From: Borreliella afzelii
GTDB lineage: Bacteria > Spirochaetota > Spirochaetia > Borreliales > Borreliaceae
Length of the DNA stretch: 64,000 bases
Assembly (NCBI RefSeq): GCF_014202295.1
Contig: NZ_JACHGM010000002.1
Location: 62,001-126,000, forward strand
Reading direction: 5' to 3'
Part shown: in pieces, positions 18,220 through 26,977 of the stretch
Layout of the letters: each line of letters begins with the position of its first letter
Position numbering within the stretch: position 1 is the stretch's first letter
The notes under the pieces: generated by a model
Databases searched by the model: none
What the model was told of the DNA's origin: nothing
What the model saw: only the letters and a program-made list of their open reading frames with translations
Made by a program: the position numbers and the translations under genes

Positions 18220-19638
18220 TTAGGTTTGATTTTTTATTTTTTTTATTAGATTTTCATCTAGCTTAATATGTAAATTTTTTTCTGCTTTTGGAATTACAAG
18301 ACCTAGCTTTCCATTTTTAACTCTTCTTAAATTTTTAACTTGAGTGTAGTAAAGATCCGCTTTTCCTGATTTTTTTGCTAATTTTGTATAAAATACGCAT
18401 AAATTACCAGCAGCTAAAAGTACATCAAGGCAAGGAGTTTTATTTTTTTGACTTTTAATAAAAACATAAGCTCCAGGATAATCTCTTGTATGAAGCCAAT
18501 AGTCATTTCCTTTAACGCAATGTCTTAAAAGTTCATCGTTTTCTTTTGCGTTTCTTCCAATAATAATTTCAAATCCATAAGAGGTGAAATGCAATCCTAT
18601 TTTTGACGTTTTTTCTTTTTTTTTAATGGCAGTTTCTTCTTGATTATATTCTTCTTTTGGAATGAAATTTTCGACCTTTAACATGGTTATTTTTGATTGA
18701 ATAAGATTGAATTTATCCAGATTATCTTTCAATTGATTTTGTATGGTATTAAATGAACTTTTGCCTTTTTTATATGCTTTAAAATATTGTAAGGCATTTT
18801 CTTTTGGTGATAATGATTGATTTAACGATATTTTTATTTTTTCTTCTTTATAATTTAAGAGGTCTATTTCTTTAAGTCCTTTTTGTATTTTGTTAATATT
18901 TAATAAAATTAACTCACCTTTTTCCCGTTCATTTTCAATGTTTTCAATTAGTTTGATTTGTTGTTTTAAAGATTCTATTCTTTTTTCTAAAACAATTAAC
19001 TCTTTTTTATATTTTTCAATAAGTAATTCTTTTATATTGGTTTCTTTAATTTGATTGCTGAGCGATTCGTAGTAATTTTCAAGAAATTCAGAATAAGATG
19101 TGTGACTGGCGTTATTGTATTCTTCTTTTAGGCCCATTATTTTTTTATCAGACATTTTATTGCTTTCATGTATTTCTTTAGCTTTTAAAAAGATTTCACC
19201 CGTTGTTTCTTTTATTTTTGGTCTTCTGTAATAAGCATCTAGTATTTTAAAGTTTTGGTTTGTAGCTATTATATTTGGAGAAGATGGCCACAATTTAATA
19301 AATAAGATAATTATGTCCTTTTTTAAAATCTCAAGAGAAATGATTCTTTCATTTTTCATTTGGAAAGCTTTTATAATTTTTCCATTTTGAATTTTTGATT
19401 TTAAGAATTCAGAAAACCTTAATTTTAAGGTATTCTTTTTGAATTTTTTTTTTGTTATATGGAATCTAGTAGTGCTTGGATTTAAAGAGATTAATATTTT
19501 TAATTTTTTATTTTCAATTTTATTGTAAATCTCTAAAATCAAACTTTTATAATCCGGTTGTATTATTTTTTTAATTAAAGAGTTTGTGAAAGGGATTTCT
19601 TTAATCAAAGTATTTATTTCAACGTAATTCAAAGACAT
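18220..19638 (-). CDS. NFACT-family (RqcH/FbpA-like) protein; fibronectin-binding protein homologue
   Basis: This corresponds to BB0347, known as a fibronectin-binding protein. It has an NFACT-N-like region (1-150), a central coiled coil (about 190-300, Lys/Glu/Leu-rich) and the NFACT-R domain with IGRNAKENDELLRHCVKGND, YWLHTRDYPGAYVFI and KSGKADLYYTQVKNLRRV. In other bacteria RqcH binds split 50S subunits and adds alanine tails to stalled peptides. I start at ATG 19638, which has AGGA 9 bases upstream; an in-frame TTG at 19677 would add 13 residues without a ribosome site. At 472 residues it is shorter than RqcH (about 560-580). The usual DR pair of NFACT-N reads ER here (KNERIISLEI). Confidence 0.85.
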   Translation of the reverse strand: MSLNYVEINTLIKEIPFTNSLIKKIIQPDYKSLILEIYNKIENKKLKILISLNPSTTRFHITKKKFKKNTLKLRFSEFLKSKIQNGKIIKAFQMKNERIISLEILKKDIIILFIKLWPSSPNIIATNQNFKILDAYYRRPKIKETTGEIFLKAKEIHESNKMSDKKIMGLKEEYNNASHTSYSEFLENYYESLSNQIKETNIKELLIEKYKKELIVLEKRIESLKQQIKLIENIENEREKGELILLNINKIQKGLKEIDLLNYKEEKIKISLNQSLSPKENALQYFKAYKKGKSSFNTIQNQLKDNLDKFNLIQSKITMLKVENFIPKEEYNQEETAIKKKEKTSKIGLHFTSYGFEIIIGRNAKENDELLRHCVKGNDYWLHTRDYPGAYVFIKSQKNKTPCLDVLLAAGNLCVFYTKLAKKSGKADLYYTQVKNLRRVKNGKLGLVIPKAEKNLHIKLDENLIKKIKNQT

Positions 19639-19701
19639 TTTTACAAATCCTAATTCTTTAAAGGTGTTTATACCCAAACTTTAAATTTTTATTTTATGTA
19701 T

Positions 19702-19782
19702 TAAACTATTACTATTAATAATAGTTTATTTGCATGATATGTAGTATTATAGAAATAAAGTTTATTGACAATAAATAGTTTA
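19702..19782. promoter_or_regulatory. Divergent control region of lolA and the NFACT gene, with three half-sites and a TTGACA box
   Basis: A 10-bp dyad has arms TAAACTATTA (19702-19711) and TAATAGTTTA (19719-19728). A third copy of the half-site, AATAGTTTA, lies at 19774-19782, immediately after a consensus -35 TTGACA at 19765-19770 pointing towards lolA. The arrangement looks like an operator near a promoter. Which factor binds is unknown. Confidence 0.4.
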
Positions 19783-19829
19783 AATGTAGTTTTGTTAATA
19801 GCTTAAGCTTAATAATAAGAGTTCATAGA

Positions 19830-20480
19830 ATGATAAAAACAATACTTTTGTTGGTTTTGTATCCTGTTGCTGTGTTTGCTCAAATATCTGCAAATCAATA
19901 CTTTGAAGGGATTTATGCTAAATATCAAAATATAGAGGATATGCAAGCAACAATTAATTTCACTTTAAAGGGATTAAAGCAAACAGGTGTTTTGCTTTAT
20001 AAGTTTCCAGACAAGTTTATTATTAATCTAAATTCAAATAATCAAGTTTTTGTAAGTGATGGCGAATTTTTGACAGTTTATGTTCCATCTCTTGGGACTT
20101 CGTTTAATCAACAATTAATAAAAGGTGGCAGTGGGGGAGGTCTTATGAAAGTTTTAAATAGTGAGTACAGCGTGTCTTATACTAATTCTCCAAATTTAGA
20201 AGCTCTTGATTCATCTGATTCTGGAAAATATATTAAATTAACCTTTTCTAGAAAGCTTTACAAGGGAGCTGCTACTATTAATTCTTTTATTATTGCTTTT
20301 ACTCCGGATGGAATAATTAGAAGAATTACTGCTTATCCTACTAGTGGTGGGCGCGAAATAGTTATTGATTTAATTGCTGTAAAGTTTAATGTTGGAATTC
20401 TTGATAGTAAATTTAACTATGATCCTCCAAAATCTTCAAATAAGGTAGATAATTTTTTATATGATATTAAAAAAAATTAA
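19830..20480 (+). CDS. lolA: Outer-membrane lipoprotein carrier LolA
   Basis: LolA is the periplasmic chaperone that carries lipoproteins from the inner-membrane release complex. The 216-residue sequence has a signal peptide ending VFAQIS, the domain start YFEGIYAKYQNIEDMQATI, and LKGLKQTGVLLYKFPDKFII, typical of the LolA/LolB half-barrel (substrate strand with G-L-Y-K-P). SDGEFLTVYVPSLG continues the fold. I see no LolB here. It starts the plus-strand run that continues with the RodZ-like and uvrD genes, 10 bases before the next start. Confidence 0.9.
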   Translation: MIKTILLLVLYPVAVFAQISANQYFEGIYAKYQNIEDMQATINFTLKGLKQTGVLLYKFPDKFIINLNSNNQVFVSDGEFLTVYVPSLGTSFNQQLIKGGSGGGLMKVLNSEYSVSYTNSPNLEALDSSDSGKYIKLTFSRKLYKGAATINSFIIAFTPDGIIRRITAYPTSGGREIVIDLIAVKFNVGILDSKFNYDPPKSSNKVDNFLYDIKKN

Positions 20481-20490
20481 GGTTTAATCT

Positions 20491-21690
20491 ATGGAAGGAA
20501 ATGATTTTATTAAATTTGGGAGTTATTTGAGAAAAGTTAGAAATGATAAAAATTTAACTCTTGAAATGGTAGCTGATGATATTAAAATTTCTGTTAAGTA
20601 TCTTAAAGCTCTTGAAGATTCTAATATTGAAATTTTCCCAAATGAAGTTTTGGCTGTTGGATTTTTAAGGACTTATAGCGAATATTTAGATATTGATTCT
20701 AGATTAATATCGACACTTTTTAAAGATTATAAAAATAGACTTAATAGCAGTTATATCGGGATTAGATCTGAAAATAAAATTTCAAATTTAGGCTTTTCAA
20801 GTGATAAAAAAGTCCCAGATAAAAAAATATTTTTTTTTAGTTTAGAGTCTTTAAGTATGTTAAAAATCCTTTTAGGAATTGCTAGCGTTATTTTGCTATT
20901 ATTTATGTTTATTGCTTTTAGAGAAGTGAAAGTTTATTTTAAAAAATTTTTTAAGCTTAGCCGGGATGAGAAGAAAATTTCTAATATTCATGAAGTGTCT
21001 TTTGATAAAAAGAATTTTTGGAATCTTTCTCTTAGCGAAGGAGATTTTTTATCTTTAACATATGGTAATAATATCGCAAAATATAGAACATCGTTTATTA
21101 GTGATGATTTGGTTATTGTTGATGAGTCTAAAAAAAATAAAAATATTTTTAATTTAGGAGAGTTTAAAGAGATAAATCTTGATGATAATTTGAGAGTCAA
21201 AATTATTTATGAGAATTATTATTATGATAAGTCGAAAATAGCCCATGTAAGTTTAGAGTCTTTTGCTTTAAATGTTAAATATGTGTCTGAAACTAATATT
21301 GACAATAGATTTAATATTTTAAATTGGCAGTTTGATGTTAAGGGAACTGAAAAATTGCCAAGTAGTGATTATCTTACCCTATATTCTTCTCAAAAACTTT
21401 CAAATGTTGATTTGAAAATTGATTTTTTAAATGATACATTTTTTAGATATGCTGATGAAAACAATCTTCATGGCAAGTCTTTTTTTGCATCCAAAGGAAT
21501 TCCCATTAATTTAGCTTTTGAAAAATCTTTAATACTATTTTTTTCAAGACTTTCTGATGTTAATATTATTCTCAATGACAAAGACATTACTTCTTTTTTA
21601 AAAGAGCAGGGAAAAGAAATTTTTGCTGTCCAATTTTTTTGGGTAAAGACACCTTCAGGGTTTGATCTTAAGGTTTCTGAAGTTTATTAG
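20491..21690 (+). CDS. RodZ-like protein: cytosolic HTH, single membrane segment, extracytoplasmic domain
   Basis: Residues 7-75 form an Xre-type helix-turn-helix of the HTH_25/RodZ class (FGSYLRKVRNDKNLTLEMVA, then KYLKALEDSN and FLRTYSEYL). One membrane helix follows at about 123-143, then a 250-residue extracytoplasmic region with beta-rich character. RodZ ties MreB to the envelope and helps place cell-wall synthesis; the domain order supports this role but the C-terminal part is longer than in most RodZ proteins. It lies between lolA and uvrD with 2-10 base gaps. Confidence 0.75.
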   Translation: MEGNDFIKFGSYLRKVRNDKNLTLEMVADDIKISVKYLKALEDSNIEIFPNEVLAVGFLRTYSEYLDIDSRLISTLFKDYKNRLNSSYIGIRSENKISNLGFSSDKKVPDKKIFFFSLESLSMLKILLGIASVILLLFMFIAFREVKVYFKKFFKLSRDEKKISNIHEVSFDKKNFWNLSLSEGDFLSLTYGNNIAKYRTSFISDDLVIVDESKKNKNIFNLGEFKEINLDDNLRVKIIYENYYYDKSKIAHVSLESFALNVKYVSETNIDNRFNILNWQFDVKGTEKLPSSDYLTLYSSQKLSNVDLKIDFLNDTFFRYADENNLHGKSFFASKGIPINLAFEKSLILFFSRLSDVNIILNDKDITSFLKEQGKEIFAVQFFWVKTPSGFDLKVSEVY

Positions 21691-21692
21691 TA

Positions 21693-23789
21693 ATGGATAA
21701 AATAAAAAATTTTTTTTCTAGCTTAAATGCTTTTCAAGAAAAAATTGTTTTTAATAAAAGTAAAAATCCCATGCTTGTTTTAGCAGGGCCTGGAAGTGGT
21801 AAAACAAGGGTTATAATTGCAAAAATTGTGTATTTAATCAAACATATGAATATAAATCCTAATGAAATTTTAGCTTTAACTTTTACCAATAAAGCTGCAA
21901 ATGAAATGAATGACAGGATAAACGATCTTTTAAAATTTGACAAGAAACTTCATATTCAAACTTTTCATTCTTTTGGGGCTTGGCTTTTAAGGTGTTACTA
22001 TAAGGATTTTGACAAAAATTATGATTCAAATTTTACAATTTGGGATACTAATGATGTTGTTAGATTTGTCAAACAAATTAATCTTGCTTCAAATCTTGAA
22101 ATGGCAAAACATATTGCGGGGTTGATTTTAAAAGACAAAGAAAATTTTTTCTTAGGAAAATTTATTGAATTTACAGAAAAGGAATATGAGTATATCAAAA
22201 TTTATGAGGAAGAAAAAACCAAGAACAATGCTTTTGATTTCTCAGATCTTATTATTAAACCTATTTTAATGCTGAGGCAGTCTAAATCTCTAAAAGAATC
22301 TGTTCAATCTAAATTTAAAGTCATTTTTGTAGATGAGTATCAAGATACAAATTATTCACAATTTTTATTTTTAAAAGAACTTTATTTAGATGGTATGTAT
22401 TTTATGGTTGTAGGAGATGAAGATCAGTCCATATATTCTTTTAGAGGAGCTAGAATTGAAAATATTCTTGAATTTGAAAAAACTTTTGCCAATGTTGCTA
22501 AATTTTATTTAGTGCAAAATTATCGTTCAAGTTCAAATATAGTGAGTATTGCAAATGGGGTTATTTCAAAAAATAAAAATAGATATGAGAAACAAATAAT
22601 AACTCAAAATAGTTATGATAAAAGAATGAAATTTTTAGTTTTTCAAAGCACATCAGATGAAGCTGAATATTTTTCTAACTTACTTGTTGACAATGATGTT
22701 GAGACAGCAATACTTTATAGATTTAATTCCCAGTCTTTTCATTTTGAAACATCTTTTTTAAAGAAGAATATCTCATACAAGGTTTTAGGATCAATTAAAT
22801 TTTATGATAGAGAGGAAATAAAAGATATTATTTGTTTGCTTAGGCTTTTTATAAACAGAAAAGATAAAATAGCTTTTTTGAGAATTGTAAACAAGCCTTC
22901 TAGAGGAATTGGAAAAACTACTCTAGACAAAATAATTAGTGTTTTAAACGATGATGATGTTAATTTTAATTTGTTTTGTGCGAGTAAAAAGGTTTTGAGT
23001 TCGCTTAAAAATAAAGCCAAAGAATCTCTTTTATTGTTTGTGAATGCTTATGATGAGCTGAGTAAAAAACTTTTTGAAGATAATTATATTAATTTATCTG
23101 CTTTTATTGAGGATGTTGTAATTAAGTTTGGTCTTTTAGATTATTATAAAAAATTTGATAAGGACGAAAAATTAAGAAATATTGATGAGCTTATTAATAG
23201 CGGAATTGAATATTCAGGTACATTTGAAGGTCTTGCTATTTTTTTAGAAAATTCTTCACTTTCCCCTTTAATTTCTGGAGATTTTAAGTCTAATATATTT
23301 TTGTCTTCAATTCACGGTGTCAAGGGACTTGAATTTGATAGAGTTGTGATTTCTGGACTTGAGAAAGGTCTTTTGCCAGCTGAAATTGAAGAATTAACAG
23401 AAGATAGACTTGAGGAGGAGAGAAGGCTTTTTTATGTTGCAATTACAAGAGCTAAATCAGAGCTTATTGTTACCTTAAATTTGAGGCGAGCTTTTAGAGG
23501 TTCTTTTAAAAGAACTGCGCTTTCCGTTTTTTTTCAAGATATTGACAAAAACTTTTATGACATTGTCTTTATTCCTGAGTATTTAAAAGAGTATTTTAAT
23601 AATTTTTTTATTGATAATAAAAGGGATATTGGATTTAATATTGGAGATTATATAATTTATAATGAAGAAAGGGGAATGATTGTTGATATCTGGTATCAAG
23701 GTAGCTTGCAATTTGTTAAAATCAGCTTGAGAAATGGTAAGAAGGCTATTTTGAGTCCTGAGTATATTAAAAAAATTATCAAAGTTTAG
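21693..23789 (+). CDS. uvrD: UvrD/PcrA-type superfamily 1 DNA helicase
   Basis: This ATP-driven 3'-5' helicase acts in nucleotide excision and mismatch repair. The 698-residue protein has Walker A AGPGSGKT (31-38), motif Ia ALTFTNKAANEM, motif II VDEYQDTN, motif III GDEDQSIYSFRGA, motif IV-like LVQNYRSSSNI, motif V SIHGVKGLEFDRVVI and motif VI RLFYVAITRAK. All helicase motifs are intact. The C-terminal 70 residues match the PcrA tail that contacts RNA polymerase in other bacteria (VEFGIGD-like GFNIGDYIIYNEERGMIVDI). It is co-directional with gatC, 9 bases downstream. Confidence 0.94.
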   Translation: MDKIKNFFSSLNAFQEKIVFNKSKNPMLVLAGPGSGKTRVIIAKIVYLIKHMNINPNEILALTFTNKAANEMNDRINDLLKFDKKLHIQTFHSFGAWLLRCYYKDFDKNYDSNFTIWDTNDVVRFVKQINLASNLEMAKHIAGLILKDKENFFLGKFIEFTEKEYEYIKIYEEEKTKNNAFDFSDLIIKPILMLRQSKSLKESVQSKFKVIFVDEYQDTNYSQFLFLKELYLDGMYFMVVGDEDQSIYSFRGARIENILEFEKTFANVAKFYLVQNYRSSSNIVSIANGVISKNKNRYEKQIITQNSYDKRMKFLVFQSTSDEAEYFSNLLVDNDVETAILYRFNSQSFHFETSFLKKNISYKVLGSIKFYDREEIKDIICLLRLFINRKDKIAFLRIVNKPSRGIGKTTLDKIISVLNDDDVNFNLFCASKKVLSSLKNKAKESLLLFVNAYDELSKKLFEDNYINLSAFIEDVVIKFGLLDYYKKFDKDEKLRNIDELINSGIEYSGTFEGLAIFLENSSLSPLISGDFKSNIFLSSIHGVKGLEFDRVVISGLEKGLLPAEIEELTEDRLEEERRLFYVAITRAKSELIVTLNLRRAFRGSFKRTALSVFFQDIDKNFYDIVFIPEYLKEYFNNFFIDNKRDIGFNIGDYIIYNEERGMIVDIWYQGSLQFVKISLRNGKKAILSPEYIKKIIKV

Positions 23790-23798
23790 AGGTTTATT

Positions 23799-24074
23799 TT
23801 GCAAGATATACATTTGGAAAATAGTTTAAAATTAAGCTTAGTAAGACTTGGCAAAGGGAGTGAAGATAAATTTATTTCAAAATTTGAGAAAGTTATTAAA
23901 TTGGTTAATGAAATTTCAAATTTTGAGGTTCAAATTAATTTTGATGCTAATAAGAAAAAGATTTCTACATTGCGTGAGGATAAAGTAAGATTTTCTCTTT
24001 CTATTGAATCAATTAAGAAGCTTAGTAATTCGTTTTTAGATGGATATTTTTCATCTCCTAAAATATTCGAATAA
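23799..24074 (+). CDS. gatC: Asp-tRNA(Asn)/Glu-tRNA(Gln) amidotransferase subunit C
   Basis: GatC is the small scaffold subunit of the GatCAB amidotransferase that converts misacylated Glu-tRNA(Gln) and/or Asp-tRNA(Asn). The 91-residue sequence has the family outline: ENSLKLSLVRLGKGSEDKF early, a middle helix FEKVIKLVNEIS, then LREDKVRFSL (family LREDVV). The start is TTG at 23799 with AGAGG about 7 bases upstream. It heads the gatCAB group, with gatA beginning 10 bases after its stop. Confidence 0.85.
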   Translation: MQDIHLENSLKLSLVRLGKGSEDKFISKFEKVIKLVNEISNFEVQINFDANKKKISTLREDKVRFSLSIESIKKLSNSFLDGYFSSPKIFE

Positions 24075-24084
24075 GGATAATGTC

Positions 24085-25530
24085 TTGGACTTAAGCAATT
24101 TAACTTTAACTAAAATTCAAGAATTAGTTTTAACTAAAAAATGTCAAATTTATGATATTTTACTTGCTTATAAAAATAATTATGAATTAAATAAAGATAT
24201 TAATGGATACATTGAATTTTTTGATGATTCTTTAGAGATTGCAAAAAGGTATGATGATTGTTTGAGAAATTGTGAATTAGAGGATTTGCCTTTAATTGGT
24301 ATGCTTATTGCTGTCAAAGATAATATTTCAATTCAAGATAAATCTTTAACCTGTGCTTCTGAAATTTTAAAAGGCTATATTTCTCCTTATGATGCAACTG
24401 TGATCAAAAGACTTAAGAATAAAGGAGCAATTTTAATTGGCAGAACCAATATGGATGAATTTGCCATGGGTTCTACTTGTGAATTTTCTTATTATGGTGC
24501 AACTTTAAATCCTTTAAATAGAGAATATGTTATAGGTGGCAGTTCTGGAGGCTCTGCAGCTGTAGTTGCAGCTTTTCAAGCGCCTTTTTCGCTTGGCAGT
24601 GATACTGGAGGTTCTGTTAGACTTCCTGCATCTTTTTCAGGAATTTTAGGCTTCAAGCCTTCTTATGGTGGTCTTTCTCGCTATGGGCTTGCATCTTATG
24701 CTTCGTCTTTTGATCAAATAGGCTTTTTTGCTCATTCTATTGAAGATATTGCTTTGATCTTAAAGCATACTTGTGGAGCTGATAAAATGGATTCTACTAG
24801 TGTAGACATCTTTGATGATTTTTATCCTTTAAAAATTGAGTCGTTACAAGGTAAGAATTTAGCTGTAATTAAAGAACTTAGCGAAGATCTAATGGACAAA
24901 AATGTTGCAAGTAGTTTTGCTAAATTTAAATTTGATCTTTTGTCAAAAGGTGTTAATATAAAAGAAGTTTCAATAGAAGAGATTAATTTTATTTTATCAA
25001 TTTATTATACAATTTCTCCTGTTGAAGCATCCTCAAATCTTGCTCGTTATACTGGGCTTTGTTATGGCAAGAGAATGTCAGAAAATTTAAGTCTTAATGA
25101 TTTTTATTTTAAACATAGGAGTAATTTCTTGTCAGAAGAAGTTAAAAGACGTATTGTTCTTGGAAATTATTTATTGTCAGAAGGGTATGATTCTAAATAT
25201 TATGCAAAAGCTTGTGAAATTCTTCAAAACTTGATTATTCCTAAATTTAACAAGCTTTTTGAAAGTTGTGATTTTATTATTACTCCGACAAGTTTTGTTA
25301 AACCTTTTAGGGTTGGTTTAGATTTTGATGATCCTGTTAAAATGTATTATTCAGATATTTGTACTGTGATTGCAAATCTTATTGGGGCTCCTGCTATTTC
25401 GCTTCCGTATTCTAAGGATAAGGAAGGATTATCGATCGGAATGCAAATTATTGGGCGCAGCAAGAAGGATTTTGAACTTTTAAGTTTTTCAAAAAATGTG
25501 ATTAGGGAATTGGGGTTGAATGGAATATAA
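24085..25530 (+). CDS. gatA: Glu-tRNA(Gln)/Asp-tRNA(Asn) amidotransferase subunit A
   Basis: GatA is the amidase subunit that frees ammonia from glutamine. Catalytic Ser-cisSer-Lys elements are visible: IAVKDNISI (Lys), GGSSGGSAA (cis-Ser region) and GSDTGGSVRLPASF (nucleophile region), with GRTNMDEFAMGST between. I place the start at TTG 24085, where AAGGA sits 6-7 bases upstream and translation begins LDLSNLTLTK, giving 481 residues. An in-frame ATG at 24040 would overlap gatC by 35 bases and add 15 residues with no better ribosome site. The end overlaps gatB by 11 bases. Confidence 0.93.
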   Translation: MDLSNLTLTKIQELVLTKKCQIYDILLAYKNNYELNKDINGYIEFFDDSLEIAKRYDDCLRNCELEDLPLIGMLIAVKDNISIQDKSLTCASEILKGYISPYDATVIKRLKNKGAILIGRTNMDEFAMGSTCEFSYYGATLNPLNREYVIGGSSGGSAAVVAAFQAPFSLGSDTGGSVRLPASFSGILGFKPSYGGLSRYGLASYASSFDQIGFFAHSIEDIALILKHTCGADKMDSTSVDIFDDFYPLKIESLQGKNLAVIKELSEDLMDKNVASSFAKFKFDLLSKGVNIKEVSIEEINFILSIYYTISPVEASSNLARYTGLCYGKRMSENLSLNDFYFKHRSNFLSEEVKRRIVLGNYLLSEGYDSKYYAKACEILQNLIIPKFNKLFESCDFIITPTSFVKPFRVGLDFDDPVKMYYSDICTVIANLIGAPAISLPYSKDKEGLSIGMQIIGRSKKDFELLSFSKNVIRELGLNGI

Positions 25531-26977
25531 ATTAGTTATTGGATTAGAAATTCATATTCAGCTAGGTTTAAAAACAAAGGCTTTTTGTGGATGTAAGAAT
25601 GAGTTTGGAGGAGTTCCTAACTCTCGTATTTGTCCAATTTGTCTTGGGTTGCCAGGTTCATTGCCAAGTGTGAATGTAGAGCTTATTAATAGTGCAATTT
25701 TAGCAGGGCATGCCACAAACTCAAAGATTAGGCGCGTTGTTAAATTTGATAGAAAACATTATTATTATCCAGATTTGCCAAAAGGATATCAAATCTCGCA
25801 AAATGATAAACCGATTTGTGAGGGAGGAAGCTTATTGATTGAAACCTCTTCTGGGTTTAAAAAGATTAACATTATTAGAATTCACATGGAAGAAGATTCA
25901 GGCAAAAGCCTACATTTGCTAGATAGTGAAAATCAAAGTTATATTGATTTTAATCGTTCAGGTGCTCCTTTGCTTGAGATTGTTTCTGCTCCAGATATTG
26001 GTAATGGGGATGAAGCAGTTGCTTTTTTAAGTTCTTTAAGAGAAATTTTTAGGTATCTTGATTTGTCAGAATGCAATATGGAGAATGGTTCTTTTAGATG
26101 TGACGTAAATGTTAATTTAATTGTTAATGAGAGTGGTATTGAGTATAAAACTCCTATAGCCGAAATAAAGAATTTAAACTCTTTTAAATCTATTAAAGCT
26201 GCCATTGAATATGAAGAATTAAGGCAACAAGAGGAGTGGATTCAATTTAGGAAAACACTTGATAGTTGTGGTAAGCACACTAGAGGATTTGATGATAAGA
26301 GCGGGATAACAGTGATTCAAAGGAACAAAGAAACAGTATCTGATTATCGTTATTTCCAGGAACCTGATCTACCTTTAATAGAGATTGATGATTTTTATAT
26401 TGATAATATTAAAAATTTAAAGTTAATTGAACTTCCATTTGATGCAAGAGTTAGGCTTAAAGCTCAATATGGGTTAAGTGATTTTGATGTTACTACTTTA
26501 ACATCAGATAAGCACCTACTTAGATATTTTGAAGATGCTGTTATTAATTCAAGCGATCCTAAAAAAGTAGCCAATTGGATATTGTCTGAAGTTTTAAGCG
26601 TTCTTAATGACAAAGGAATTAGTGTTCTTGAGTTTAATTTGCTTCCAAGCCATATTACAGAGCTTGTTGAATTTATTGTTGCTGATAAAATAAGTGGTAA
26701 AATGGCAAAAAAAGTGTTTTCAGAGATGATGGCTAGAAAAGTTCCAGCTTCTGTTATTATAAGTGAAAATCAATTAGAGCAAATAAGTGATGAGTTTGTT
26801 ATTAAACAGATTGTGCTTGAAGTTTTAAATGAAAATCCCAAGTCAATTGAACTTTACAAAAAGGGTAAAGATCATGCTATCAAATTTATGATGGGGCAAA
26901 TAATGAAGAAATCTTCAGGTAAGATTAATCCTATACTTGCAAATGAAATTCTTTTACAAAGTTTAGCAAATGTATGA
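25520..26977 (+). CDS. gatB: Asp/Glu-tRNA amidotransferase subunit B
   Basis: GatB carries the kinase/amidotransferase centre acting on the aminoacyl-tRNA. The 485-residue sequence begins with the canonical YKLVIGLEIHIQLGLKTKAF, then the zinc-site cysteines in AFCGCKNEFG and SRICPICLGLPGSLP. RKHYYYPDLPKGYQISQ, the IHMEEDSGKSLH block and a helical C-terminal tail domain that binds tRNA follow. All expected segments are present. It starts inside the end of gatA and overlaps the next gene by 8 bases, consistent with coupled translation. Confidence 0.96.
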   Translation: MEYKLVIGLEIHIQLGLKTKAFCGCKNEFGGVPNSRICPICLGLPGSLPSVNVELINSAILAGHATNSKIRRVVKFDRKHYYYPDLPKGYQISQNDKPICEGGSLLIETSSGFKKINIIRIHMEEDSGKSLHLLDSENQSYIDFNRSGAPLLEIVSAPDIGNGDEAVAFLSSLREIFRYLDLSECNMENGSFRCDVNVNLIVNESGIEYKTPIAEIKNLNSFKSIKAAIEYEELRQQEEWIQFRKTLDSCGKHTRGFDDKSGITVIQRNKETVSDYRYFQEPDLPLIEIDDFYIDNIKNLKLIELPFDARVRLKAQYGLSDFDVTTLTSDKHLLRYFEDAVINSSDPKKVANWILSEVLSVLNDKGISVLEFNLLPSHITELVEFIVADKISGKMAKKVFSEMMARKVPASVIISENQLEQISDEFVIKQIVLEVLNENPKSIELYKKGKDHAIKFMMGQIMKKSSGKINPILANEILLQSLANV

